A stretch of 64,000 nt of DNA from Bacteroidia bacterium (GTDB lineage: Bacteria > Bacteroidota > Bacteroidia > UBA4408). This document shows, piece after piece, positions 27,671 to 35,787 of the stretch (position 1 is the first letter of the stretch; the number at the start of each line of letters is the position of its first letter). The stretch is from contig JADLFI010000048.1 in the NCBI GenBank assembly GCA_020845635.1, positions 1 through 64,000 on the forward strand. Direction: 5' to 3'. A program made the position numbers and the translations under genes. A model generated the notes under the pieces. It did no database searches, was not told the origin of the DNA, and saw only the letters and a list, made by a program, of their open reading frames with translations.

Positions 27671-28720
27671 TTATAAAATCAACATGGCATCACCATAGCT
27701 TAAGAAACGATATTTTTCTTTAACTGCTTGCTTGTATGCCTCCATAACTAAATCGTAATCGGCAAAGCCGCAAATCATCATAAGCAGGGTAGATTCAGGC
27801 ATGTGAAAATTGGTAATCATACAATTGGCAATACTGAAATCGTATGGTGGAAAAATAAACTTATTAGTCCACTGATTGTAGGGCTTTAAAGTACCTGTGG
27901 TTGAAACACTGCTCTCGATAGCACGCATAACAGTAGTACCAACGGCACAAACTTTTTTCTTGTTTTCTTTGGCTTTATTAACAATATTAGCTGTTTCTTC
28001 ACTAATAATTACCTGCTCGCTATCCATTTTATGCTTGGTTAAATCTTCTACCTCAACCGGTCTGAAAGAGCCTAAACCAACATGTAGTGTTAACGGAGCA
28101 AAATCAATTCCTTTAAGTTCCAATCTTTTGTATAATTCTTTGCTTAAGTGCAAGCCTGCAGTAGGAGCTGCAACAGCGCCTTCGTGTTTTGCAAAAATGG
28201 TTTGATAGCGCTCTTCGTCTTCAGGAACAGGAGCTCTCTTGATATATTTTGGAAGTGGTGTTTCGCCTAAAGATTCAATGGTAGCTTTAAACTCAGTATA
28301 GTCGCCATCAAATAAAAAACGAAGAGTTCTGCCTCTTGAAGTTGTATTATCAATTACTTCGGCTACTAAAGAGTCATCTTCACCAAAATATAGTTTATTT
28401 CCTATTCTTATTTTTCGGGCAGGATCAACTAAAACATCCCAAAGGCGACTTTCACGATTTAATTCACGGAGCAGAAATACTTCTATTTTAGCACCTGTTT
28501 TTTCTTTGTTACCGTATAAACGGGCAGGAAAAACCTTGGTGTCATTAATTATCATACAATCGCCATCATTAAAATAGCCCAAAATATCTTTAAATACTTT
28601 ATGTTCTATTTTACCGGTACTGCGATTTACTACCATTAAGCGGGCTTCGTCTCTATTTTTGGCTGGATGTTCGGCTATTAATTCTTTAGGGAGGTGGAAA
28701 TTAAACTGAGAAAGTTTCAT
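27671..28720 (-). CDS. queA: S-adenosylmethionine:tRNA ribosyltransferase-isomerase
   Basis: QueA transfers the ribose of SAM to 7-aminomethyl-7-deazaguanine in tRNA, the penultimate queuosine step. The 349-residue protein begins [23 protein letters not shown] and includes [36 protein letters not shown] and the C-terminal [11 protein letters not shown], all family blocks. It is the first gene of a queA-ispD pair. Confidence 0.96.
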   Translation of the reverse strand: MKLSQFNFHLPKELIAEHPAKNRDEARLMVVNRSTGKIEHKVFKDILGYFNDGDCMIINDTKVFPARLYGNKEKTGAKIEVFLLRELNRESRLWDVLVDPARKIRIGNKLYFGEDDSLVAEVIDNTTSRGRTLRFLFDGDYTEFKATIESLGETPLPKYIKRAPVPEDEERYQTIFAKHEGAVAAPTAGLHLSKELYKRLELKGIDFAPLTLHVGLGSFRPVEVEDLTKHKMDSEQVIISEETANIVNKAKENKKKVCAVGTTVMRAIESSVSTTGTLKPYNQWTNKFIFPPYDFSIANCMITNFHMPESTLLMMICGFADYDLVMEAYKQAVKEKYRFLSYGDAMLIL

Positions 28721-28943
28721 AAGTTATAAAAATTATTACGGTAATTTTTTTGAATTGGCGTGCAAAGGTAATAATTTTAATTGATTTTTTAAAAAATATT
28801 CGTATAAGCATAGTTTTTAGCCAGTTGTAAAATATAATACAAAATAAAAATATTCAATAGTTTAATAAATATCATAAGCCCTGAGATAGTTATTAGGGAT
28901 TGATAATTTTAGCTATGATTTAAAGTTAGCATAACTTTATTAT

Positions 28944-28973
28944 TTTGAAATAGAATATTATCTTATATCTTTG
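28944..28973 (+). promoter_or_regulatory. Promoter of the metal-efflux operon, apparently giving a near-leaderless mRNA
   Basis: TTTG (28944-28947) and TATCTTTG (28966-28973) are spaced 18 bp and match the consensus. The -7 element ends only 4 bp before the ATG at 28978, so a start site about 5-8 bp downstream would fall at or inside the start codon. Confidence 0.6.
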
Positions 28974-28977
28974 TGAT

Positions 28978-29391
28978 ATGAAAAGAGTTTTAGCTATCTT
29001 TTTTCTTTTACAAATTATCAGTAACAATTCCTTTGCGGAAGAGTTGGTAAAGATGCCTTGGCTTTTCATTCATTTTTATCATCATACTTACGAACATAAA
29101 GACACCAACAGTTTTAGCGAGTTCTTATACAATCACTATGGCGAGCGCCATGATGATATTACAGAACATAGTTCGGAACACAATGGTCAGGATAATGATT
29201 GCAGGCTCCCTTTTAAACATTGTGGCGACTGTTGTTTAATGCAACATCATTATGTAAATACTTTTGTGATAGGCAATTCTCCTGAGGGTTTAGTATATCC
29301 CGATAATCAAATAGTTTTACATGCTATAAAAAACGATACCATTAATAGTTATTGTTTCTCTTACATTTGGCAACCGCCTAAGCTGGCATAA
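28978..29391 (+). CDS. Small exported His/Cys-rich protein, probable metal-binding partner of the efflux pump
   Basis: I do not recognise this 137-residue protein as a named family. It has a signal peptide (LAIFFLLQIISNNSFA). The mature part is rich in His (about residues 32-68: HFYHHTYEH, RHDD, EHSSEH) and carries a compact Cys/His cluster at 75-91 with the core KHCGDCCLMQHH. It lies 92 bp before the CusA-type pump and on the same strand. A periplasmic or membrane-associated metal chaperone or sensor is inferred from composition and position. Confidence 0.65.
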   Translation: MKRVLAIFFLLQIISNNSFAEELVKMPWLFIHFYHHTYEHKDTNSFSEFLYNHYGERHDDITEHSSEHNGQDNDCRLPFKHCGDCCLMQHHYVNTFVIGNSPEGLVYPDNQIVLHAIKNDTINSYCFSYIWQPPKLA

Positions 29392-29483
29392 TTATTCTTT
29401 CAGCAATTTCGAAAGATTAAGAATCTAATTTCCGGTTATTTTTTTAATGCAGCAATAAGTGCTGTAATAATTTATGCTATTAT

Positions 29484-32400
29484 ATGTTAGACAAAATAAT
29501 TCATTTTTCCATAAAAAATAAATTTATTGTTGGGTTATTAACTTTAATGTTAGTGGGGTGGGGTAGCTATTCGGTAAGCAAACTTACTATTGATGCCGTT
29601 CCTGATATTACCAACAACCAAATACAAGTAATTACTTCATCTCCGGCACTGTCTGCCGAAGATATTGAACGTTTGGTAACTTTCCCGATAGAACAAACTA
29701 TGGCTAGTATTCCTCATATTGAGGAAATACGCTCCTTTTCACGTTTTGGCCTATCTGTAGTTACTATAGTTTTTAAAGACAATGTTGATATATATTGGGC
29801 TCGACAACAGGTAAATGAAAGATTAACCGAAGCAAAAGCAATTATTCCCGAAGGGGTTGGAATACCTGAAATGGCTCCTGTTACCACCGGTTTAGGCGAG
29901 ATATATCAATACGTTATTCATACCAAGGCGGGCTATGAGAATAAATATTCGGCTATGGAATTACGTACTTTACAAGATTGGTTAGTACGCAGGCAGTTGT
30001 TAGGAATTGAAGGAGTTGCCGATGTAAGCAGCTTTGGCGGTTACTTAAAACAATACGAAATAGCCGTTAACCCCGACCAATTAAATAGCATGAATGTTTC
30101 TGTGAAGGACATCTTTGATGCCTTACGTAAAAACAATCAGAACACAGGAGGGGCTTATATTGATAAAAAACCAAACTCGTATTACATACGCAGCCAAGGT
30201 TTAATTGGATCAATAGAAGATATCGAAAAAATTGTAGTAAAAGTAAACGATAAAGGTATTCCGGTATTGATTCGCAACGTGGCCAGCGTTAAATTTGGAC
30301 ATGCTCCCAGATATGGAGCTATGACAAGAAACGAACAAGGTGAAGCGGTTGGCGGTATAGTTTTAATGCTAAAAGGAGAAAACGCCTCAGAAGTAATTAA
30401 AAGGGTAAAAGAAAGAATGGAACAGGTGAAGAAAAATTTACCTGAAGGTGTAAGTATTGAAACTTATCTAGACAGAGCCGATTTGGTAAACAGAGTTATA
30501 AAAACGGTGGGAAAGAATTTAGCAGAAGGAGCACTCATAGTTATTTTCGTATTAGTACTATTATTAGGCAATTTCAGGGCAGGTTTTATTGTGGCTTCTG
30601 TTATTCCTTTAGCTATGCTTTTTGCCATTTCTATGATGAATATTTTTGGGGTGTCGGGTAACTTAATGAGCTTAGGGGCAATAGACTTTGGGTTAATTGT
30701 TGATGGAGCAGTAATTATAGTAGAAGCCACATTGCATCATTTAACCGGAAAATCTATTTTATCGAAATATGGCCATAGAAGCCTTACACAAAATGAAATT
30801 GATGAGGAAGTTTATTTAGCATCGAGCAAGATAAGAAGCTCAGCCGCTTTTGGAGAAATAATCATTCTTATAGTTTACTTGCCTATACTGGCATTGGCAG
30901 GAATAGAGGGTAAAATGTTCAGACCTATGGCAGCCACAATTTCTTTTGCCATTCTTGGTGCATTTATCCTATCACTTACTTATGTTCCTATGATGACCTC
31001 TCTTTTTATTGAAAAGAAACAAACATATAAAGAAAATATATCGGATAAAATAATCAAGTTTTTCTTAAAGGTATATACCCCTGTTTTGCATTTTGCCCTT
31101 CAAAAGAAGAAATCTGTTATGGCTTTTTCTCTAACGCTACTTTTAATCAGTTTATTTGTTTTTACACGATTAGGTGGTGAATTTATTCCCTCACTTGATG
31201 AAGGCGATTTTGCGGTTGAGTTACGAGTAATGCAAGGAAGCTCCATGTCGCAAACCATTGAGGCATCGCTTAGAGTAGCAAAAATTTTGCGGGATAAATT
31301 CCCTGAGGTAAAAGATGTAGTTGGTAAAATTGGAACTGCTGAAATTCCAACAGACCCTATGCCCGTTGAGGCCTGCGATTTAATGGTTGTGTTAAAGGAC
31401 CGTTCGGAATGGACAAGCGCAACAAATAAGCACGAGTTAGCCGAAAAGATGGCAAAAGAATTAGAAAAAATTCCGGGCTTGGTATTTAGCTTTCAGCAGC
31501 CTATACAGCTTCGGTTTAACGAGTTGATGACCGGTGCAAGACAAGATGTAGTGATAAAAATTTATGGTGAAGATTTAGACTTGCTGAGTAAGTATGCGGC
31601 AAACGTTGGAAAAATTGCCTCTTCGGTTGAAGGGGCGCATGATATTTTTGTGGAATCAGTAAGTGGCCAATCGCAAATAGTTATAACATTTGATAGAGAT
31701 AAGATAGCATTATTTGGATTGAATATTGAAGATGTCAATCAAACCATAAGAACTGCTTTTGCAGGTGAATTTGCCGGATTTGTATATGAAGGAGAAAAAC
31801 GCTTTGATATGGTAGTAAGACTTGAAAATTCAAGCCGTCAAAGCATTAATGATGTAAATAATTTATATATAAATTCTTCTGAAGGGCATCAAATTCCATT
31901 ATCACAAATTGCTTCGGTAGATTTTAAAATGAGTCCCTTTCAAATTCAAAGAGATGATGCCAAGAGACGAATAATTGTGGGTTTCAATGTAAGGGGACGT
32001 GATGTAGAGAGTATTGTTAAAGAAGTACAAGCTAAAGTAGATAAAGAGGTTAAGCTTAATGCAGGTTATTTTGTAACCTACGGAGGCGCTTTTAAAAACT
32101 TGATTGAGGCTCGCAATCGTTTGTTAATTGCTGTGCCTTTAGCTTTATCTTTAATATTAATACTTTTATATTTTACTTTTCATTCATTAAAACAAAGTCT
32201 GCTCATTTTTACTGCAATCCCAATGTCGGCCATTGGGGGTATATTTGCTTTATGGTTGCGTGATATGCCTTTTAGCATTTCGGCAGGTATCGGATTTATT
32301 GCTTTATTTGGAGTTGCGGTACTTAACGGCATTGTGCTTATTGGTGAATTTAATCGTATTAAACAAAGTGGTGAATCAGACATTCATCAAATAATTATTG

Positions 32401-33860
32401 CCGGAACAGCCGTAAGAATGCGTCCGGTTGTCATGACAGCCTTAGTGGCATCATTAGGATTTTTACCCATGGCACTATCAACAAGTGCAGGAGCAGAGGT
32501 ACAAAAACCATTGGCAACAGTTGTTATAGGCGGATTAATTACAGCAACCTTGCTTACTTTAGTTGTACTTCCGGTTTTATATTGGTATCTCGAGAAAATA
32601 AAAAAGCCTTTGATTCATAGCAATAATTTATTGATTGTGCTCCCTTTTGTTCTATTTTTTGCAGGCACAGGCAGCTTAAAAGCACAAAAAACAATTGTTA
32701 ACTTACCACAGGCTATTGATAGTGCTGTCAAGAATAATGTATTGATAGAAGCCGGAAAATATGAAATTGATTATAATAAAGCGCTCAAAAAATCATCTTT
32801 TGACATAGGTAAAACCAGCGCTATGCTTAGCTACGGTCAGTACAATTCATTTTTTAATGATAACAACTTTACCATTAGTCAGGAAATTCCTTTTCCCACA
32901 GTGCTTGCCAATCAGAATCAACTGTATAAAGCCTTAATTCAAGATGCAGTATTAAAAGTTGAGATGAATAAAAACACTTTGATATATAAAGTTAAATCAG
33001 CTTATTATCAATTGTCTTATTTGCATGCTCGTCAGCAATTATTGGAGCGTATGGATAGTATATACACGCTCTTTGCCACAGCAGCAGCGCATCGTTTTAA
33101 TGCTGGCGAAAGCAACATTCTGGAAAAAACAACAGCCGAAACGGAATTGATGGAAATAAAAAACCAGATACAGCAAAACGAATATGATTTGTTGATTTAC
33201 CAATCGCAATTACAAATGCTTATGAATAGTAAATCAATGATAGACATTGAAAAAAATAGCTTTACTAAAATAAGTAATGAAGGGGGAAGCAATAATATCA
33301 ATAACAATCCGGAAATACTTTGGTATGAACAACAAGTTGAGATTAGTCGTTTGCAGAAAAAAGTGGAAGTCTCAAAATCTTTCCCCAATTTCTCATTAGG
33401 GTATTTTAATCAATCATTGATTGGATATCATAAAAGAAATCAAACAGAGAGTTTTTATCCTAGCTCGCAAAGATTCATCGGTTTTGAATTTGGCATTTCA
33501 GTTCCATTATGGTTTAGACCCTACACAGCACGTATTAGGGAAGCCGAAATATTCCGCAAAAAAGAAGAAAGCAACTATACTTATTTTAAAAATATTATGT
33601 TGACAGCTTATTACGAAACATTTCAAGAACATCATAAAAATATGAATACACTGAGCTATTATGAAAAAAGTGCTTTACCTAATGCTAATTTAATAATTGA
33701 TAGTGCAGAGCTGAGTTTTAAACAAGGTGAGATAGGGTATGTTGAATATTTGCTTGGTTTGAAAAACGCCCTTCAAATTAAATCAGGCTATTTGAATGCA
33801 ATGAATATGTACAATCAAAACGTAATTAAAATTGAATATTTAATTGGAAATAAAAAATAA
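29484..33860 (+). CDS. CusA/CzcA-type heavy-metal RND pump fused to a TolC-family channel domain
   Basis: Residues 1 to about 1045 form a complete heavy-metal-efflux RND transporter: one N-terminal helix, two large periplasmic loops, and TM4 with AIDFGLIVDGAVIIVEAT carrying the Asp residues of the proton relay. The rest (about 1070-1458) is a CusC/CzcC-like outer-membrane factor, helical with QAIDSAVKNN near its start and a repeated second half. Between them lies a hydrophobic segment ending LKAQ (about 1053-1071) that looks like a signal peptide. Such fusions are known in Bacteroidota. The metal is not determined; Cu(I)/Ag(I) or Co/Zn/Cd are options. The adaptor gene follows at once. Confidence 0.92.
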   Translation: MLDKIIHFSIKNKFIVGLLTLMLVGWGSYSVSKLTIDAVPDITNNQIQVITSSPALSAEDIERLVTFPIEQTMASIPHIEEIRSFSRFGLSVVTIVFKDNVDIYWARQQVNERLTEAKAIIPEGVGIPEMAPVTTGLGEIYQYVIHTKAGYENKYSAMELRTLQDWLVRRQLLGIEGVADVSSFGGYLKQYEIAVNPDQLNSMNVSVKDIFDALRKNNQNTGGAYIDKKPNSYYIRSQGLIGSIEDIEKIVVKVNDKGIPVLIRNVASVKFGHAPRYGAMTRNEQGEAVGGIVLMLKGENASEVIKRVKERMEQVKKNLPEGVSIETYLDRADLVNRVIKTVGKNLAEGALIVIFVLVLLLGNFRAGFIVASVIPLAMLFAISMMNIFGVSGNLMSLGAIDFGLIVDGAVIIVEATLHHLTGKSILSKYGHRSLTQNEIDEEVYLASSKIRSSAAFGEIIILIVYLPILALAGIEGKMFRPMAATISFAILGAFILSLTYVPMMTSLFIEKKQTYKENISDKIIKFFLKVYTPVLHFALQKKKSVMAFSLTLLLISLFVFTRLGGEFIPSLDEGDFAVELRVMQGSSMSQTIEASLRVAKILRDKFPEVKDVVGKIGTAEIPTDPMPVEACDLMVVLKDRSEWTSATNKHELAEKMAKELEKIPGLVFSFQQPIQLRFNELMTGARQDVVIKIYGEDLDLLSKYAANVGKIASSVEGAHDIFVESVSGQSQIVITFDRDKIALFGLNIEDVNQTIRTAFAGEFAGFVYEGEKRFDMVVRLENSSRQSINDVNNLYINSSEGHQIPLSQIASVDFKMSPFQIQRDDAKRRIIVGFNVRGRDVESIVKEVQAKVDKEVKLNAGYFVTYGGAFKNLIEARNRLLIAVPLALSLILILLYFTFHSLKQSLLIFTAIPMSAIGGIFALWLRDMPFSISAGIGFIALFGVAVLNGIVLIGEFNRIKQSGESDIHQIIIAGTAVRMRPVVMTALVASLGFLPMALSTSAGAEVQKPLATVVIGGLITATLLTLVVLPVLYWYLEKIKKPLIHSNNLLIVLPFVLFFAGTGSLKAQKTIVNLPQAIDSAVKNNVLIEAGKYEIDYNKALKKSSFDIGKTSAMLSYGQYNSFFNDNNFTISQEIPFPTVLANQNQLYKALIQDAVLKVEMNKNTLIYKVKSAYYQLSYLHARQQLLERMDSIYTLFATAAAHRFNAGESNILEKTTAETELMEIKNQIQQNEYDLLIYQSQLQMLMNSKSMIDIEKNSFTKISNEGGSNNINNNPEILWYEQQVEISRLQKKVEVSKSFPNFSLGYFNQSLIGYHKRNQTESFYPSSQRFIGFEFGISVPLWFRPYTARIREAEIFRKKEESNYTYFKNIMLTAYYETFQEHHKNMNTLSYYEKSALPNANLIIDSAELSFKQGEIGYVEYLLGLKNALQIKSGYLNAMNMYNQNVIKIEYLIGNKK

Positions 33861-33864
33861 AAAT

Positions 33865-35031
33865 ATGAAAACATATATCTATAAAATTATTTGGATTATT
33901 GGATGTATTATGTTAACCATTTCATGTGGAAATAAACACACACATGACCACCAAGACGACACGCATTTTCATGAAGAAGACGATATGGTGGAGTTAAGCA
34001 AAGAACAACAAGAAATGATAGGATTAGTAACAGGGAAAGCAGAAGAGAAAGAAATAAGTGAAATAATAAAAGTAAGAGGAATGCTTGATGTTCCACCTCA
34101 AAATCTTATCAGCATATCAACACCTATGGGAGGTTTTGTAAAAAATACAGAGCTGCTTCAAGGAATGAAAATCCGAAAAGGGCAAGTTATAGCTGTTATG
34201 CAACATCCCGATTATATACAAATTCAACAAGACTACTTAGAAAGTAAAACACAATTAGAATACCTCCGCAGCGAGTATGAAAGACAACAAAGTTTGGCTA
34301 ACGATAAGGTAAGTTCGCAAAAACTATTGCAACAAGCCAAAACACAGTTTGAAAGTGTGGAGATTAAAGAGGCGGCACTGAGAACAAAGTTACAATTGCT
34401 GGGAATAAATACCGATAATTTGAATATTCACAACATTCAAAAAAATATCAATATAGTTTCCCCTATTTCGGGCTATGTTACCGTAGTGAATGTAAATATA
34501 GGGATGTATGTAAATCCAACCGATGTTATGTTTAAGATTGTTGATACGGAGCATTTACATGCTGAACTTACCGTGTTTGAAAAAGACATTTCAAAAATAA
34601 AAATTAATCAACGTATATGGTTTACCTTAGCTAACGAAACCAAAGAAAGAACAGGTACAGTGCATTTAATAGGACGTGAAATTGATACCGACCGTACAGT
34701 GCGTGTTCATTGTCATTTAGATAAAGAAGATATTGATTTATTACCCGGAATGTATTTAAAAGCCTATATTGAAACCGACCCTAAAAAGGTAATTTCAGTA
34801 TCTGATGAGGCTGTAGTTGAGTTTGAGGGCGATTGGTTTATTTTTCTCACCACTAATCATCCCCATAAATTTAAAATGATAAAAGTGAATAAAGGCTTAA
34901 GTGATAATGGCAGCACCGCAATAGAGTCAGATGCATTAAGTGATACCCATACTGAAATAGTAATAAAAGGGGCTTATGATTTATTGGCCAAAAAGAAAAA
35001 TTCCGAAGAAGGAGGAGGGCATGCACATTAG
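33865..35031 (+). CDS. CusB/CzcB-type periplasmic adaptor lipoprotein with His-rich tails
   Basis: The ATG at 33865 gives a lipoprotein signal ending ISC at residue 21; a TTG seven codons upstream overlaps the pump gene and is unlikely. After the lipid Cys comes a His/Asp stretch (HTHDHQDDTHFHEED), and the C terminus ends GGGHAH. The body has the adaptor order: beta-barrel strand, lipoyl half-motifs (ISTPMGGFV, VSPISGYV), a coiled-coil hairpin with QQDYLESKTQLEYLRSEYER, and a membrane-proximal domain. It links pump and outer-membrane channel. The His tails suggest metal capture. Confidence 0.9.
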   Translation: MKTYIYKIIWIIGCIMLTISCGNKHTHDHQDDTHFHEEDDMVELSKEQQEMIGLVTGKAEEKEISEIIKVRGMLDVPPQNLISISTPMGGFVKNTELLQGMKIRKGQVIAVMQHPDYIQIQQDYLESKTQLEYLRSEYERQQSLANDKVSSQKLLQQAKTQFESVEIKEAALRTKLQLLGINTDNLNIHNIQKNINIVSPISGYVTVVNVNIGMYVNPTDVMFKIVDTEHLHAELTVFEKDISKIKINQRIWFTLANETKERTGTVHLIGREIDTDRTVRVHCHLDKEDIDLLPGMYLKAYIETDPKKVISVSDEAVVEFEGDWFIFLTTNHPHKFKMIKVNKGLSDNGSTAIESDALSDTHTEIVIKGAYDLLAKKKNSEEGGGHAH

Positions 35032-35149
35032 TGAAATTTAGTTATTTATATATGTTTATTATTAACAAGTAAATTGCATTTATTAAACTATTATTATTTT
35101 TATTTCATTGGTAATAGTTTTCGGCCTCAATTTTGCACTATAACTATTG

Positions 35150-35617
35150 ATGAGAATGAACAAATATTTATTTTATATATTTTTTACGTTTATTGGGTTT
35201 CAGGCAAAAGCCCAACTATACTTACAGCAAATTCCCGACAGAGGGTTATATGAGGCAGATGCTATTTATATGCAGAAAGGGTATAAATTGGCCTTTAGCA
35301 ATATGACCTCAGAGAATTATTTGTTTAAAGGCAGAGAGGAGGAGTGGAAAAAACAGTGGTCTGATTTCTTGTCAGGAATATACCACACCATTTCAGAAAA
35401 ACAATTATGGCCTTCATCAGTGGGCGAATGTTATTTCAGGGTTTATTTTAATAAAGATGGAACGGTAGCGGCATGTTTGTACCAAATGGCAGGATTGGAT
35501 AAAGATAAAGAAGAAAAGTTAAAGGAACTAATATTCAATTACCTCATAAAGCAGAAACTAAAAATTGAAACTACTGAAAATTATTGGCAGTATGGAGTAT
35601 TGAAATTCGGGCAATAA
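35150..35617 (+). CDS. Exported protein of unknown function
   Basis: This 155-residue protein begins at one of two close ATGs (35150 or 35156) and has a signal peptide ending near QAKAQ. The mature sequence includes YFRVYFNKDGTVAACLYQMAG, a strand-turn-strand pattern loosely like TonB C-terminal or similar alpha/beta domains, then a Lys/Glu helix. I do not recognise a family. A clear terminator follows directly. Confidence 0.65.
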   Translation: MRMNKYLFYIFFTFIGFQAKAQLYLQQIPDRGLYEADAIYMQKGYKLAFSNMTSENYLFKGREEEWKKQWSDFLSGIYHTISEKQLWPSSVGECYFRVYFNKDGTVAACLYQMAGLDKDKEEKLKELIFNYLIKQKLKIETTENYWQYGVLKFGQ

Positions 35618-35645
35618 AAAAGCCACCTGTGGAGGTGGCTTTTTT
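35616..35645. terminator. Bidirectional intrinsic terminator
   Basis: A5-AGCCACCT-GTGG-AGGTGGCT-T6: an 8-bp GC-rich stem with a 4-nt loop, with A and T runs on either side. It can end the plus-strand exported-protein gene and the minus-strand tRNA-Ala transcript. Confidence 0.85.
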
Positions 35646-35648
35646 CTG

Positions 35649-35722
35649 TGGAGAATACCGGATTCGAACCGGTCACCTCTTGCCTGCCAGGCAAGCGCTC
35701 TAGCCAAATGAGCTAATTCCCC
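35649..35722 (-). tRNA. tRNA-Ala (GGC anticodon)
   Basis: The minus strand folds as a full cloverleaf of 74 nt with acceptor GGGGAAT / ATTCTCC, D arm GCTC-GAGC, anticodon loop CTGGCAG (anticodon GGC) and T loop TTCGAAT. The acceptor contains G3:U70, the main alanine identity element. The CCA end is not encoded. Confidence 0.96.
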
Positions 35723-35737
35723 ATAAATTTTGTGGCG

Positions 35738-35772
35738 CAAATATAAACATTAAAATAGTATATTCGCACAAA
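35738..35772 (-). promoter_or_regulatory. Promoter of tRNA-Ala overlapping the peptidase promoter region
   Basis: The minus strand reads TTTG (complement of 35769-35772), a 23-bp spacer, then TATATTTG (complement of 35738-35745), 16 bp before the tRNA. On the plus strand the near-consensus TATATTCG (35759-35766) lies in the same interval before the M16 peptidase. Confidence 0.55.
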
Positions 35773-35787
35773 AAATTATTGGAAAGT

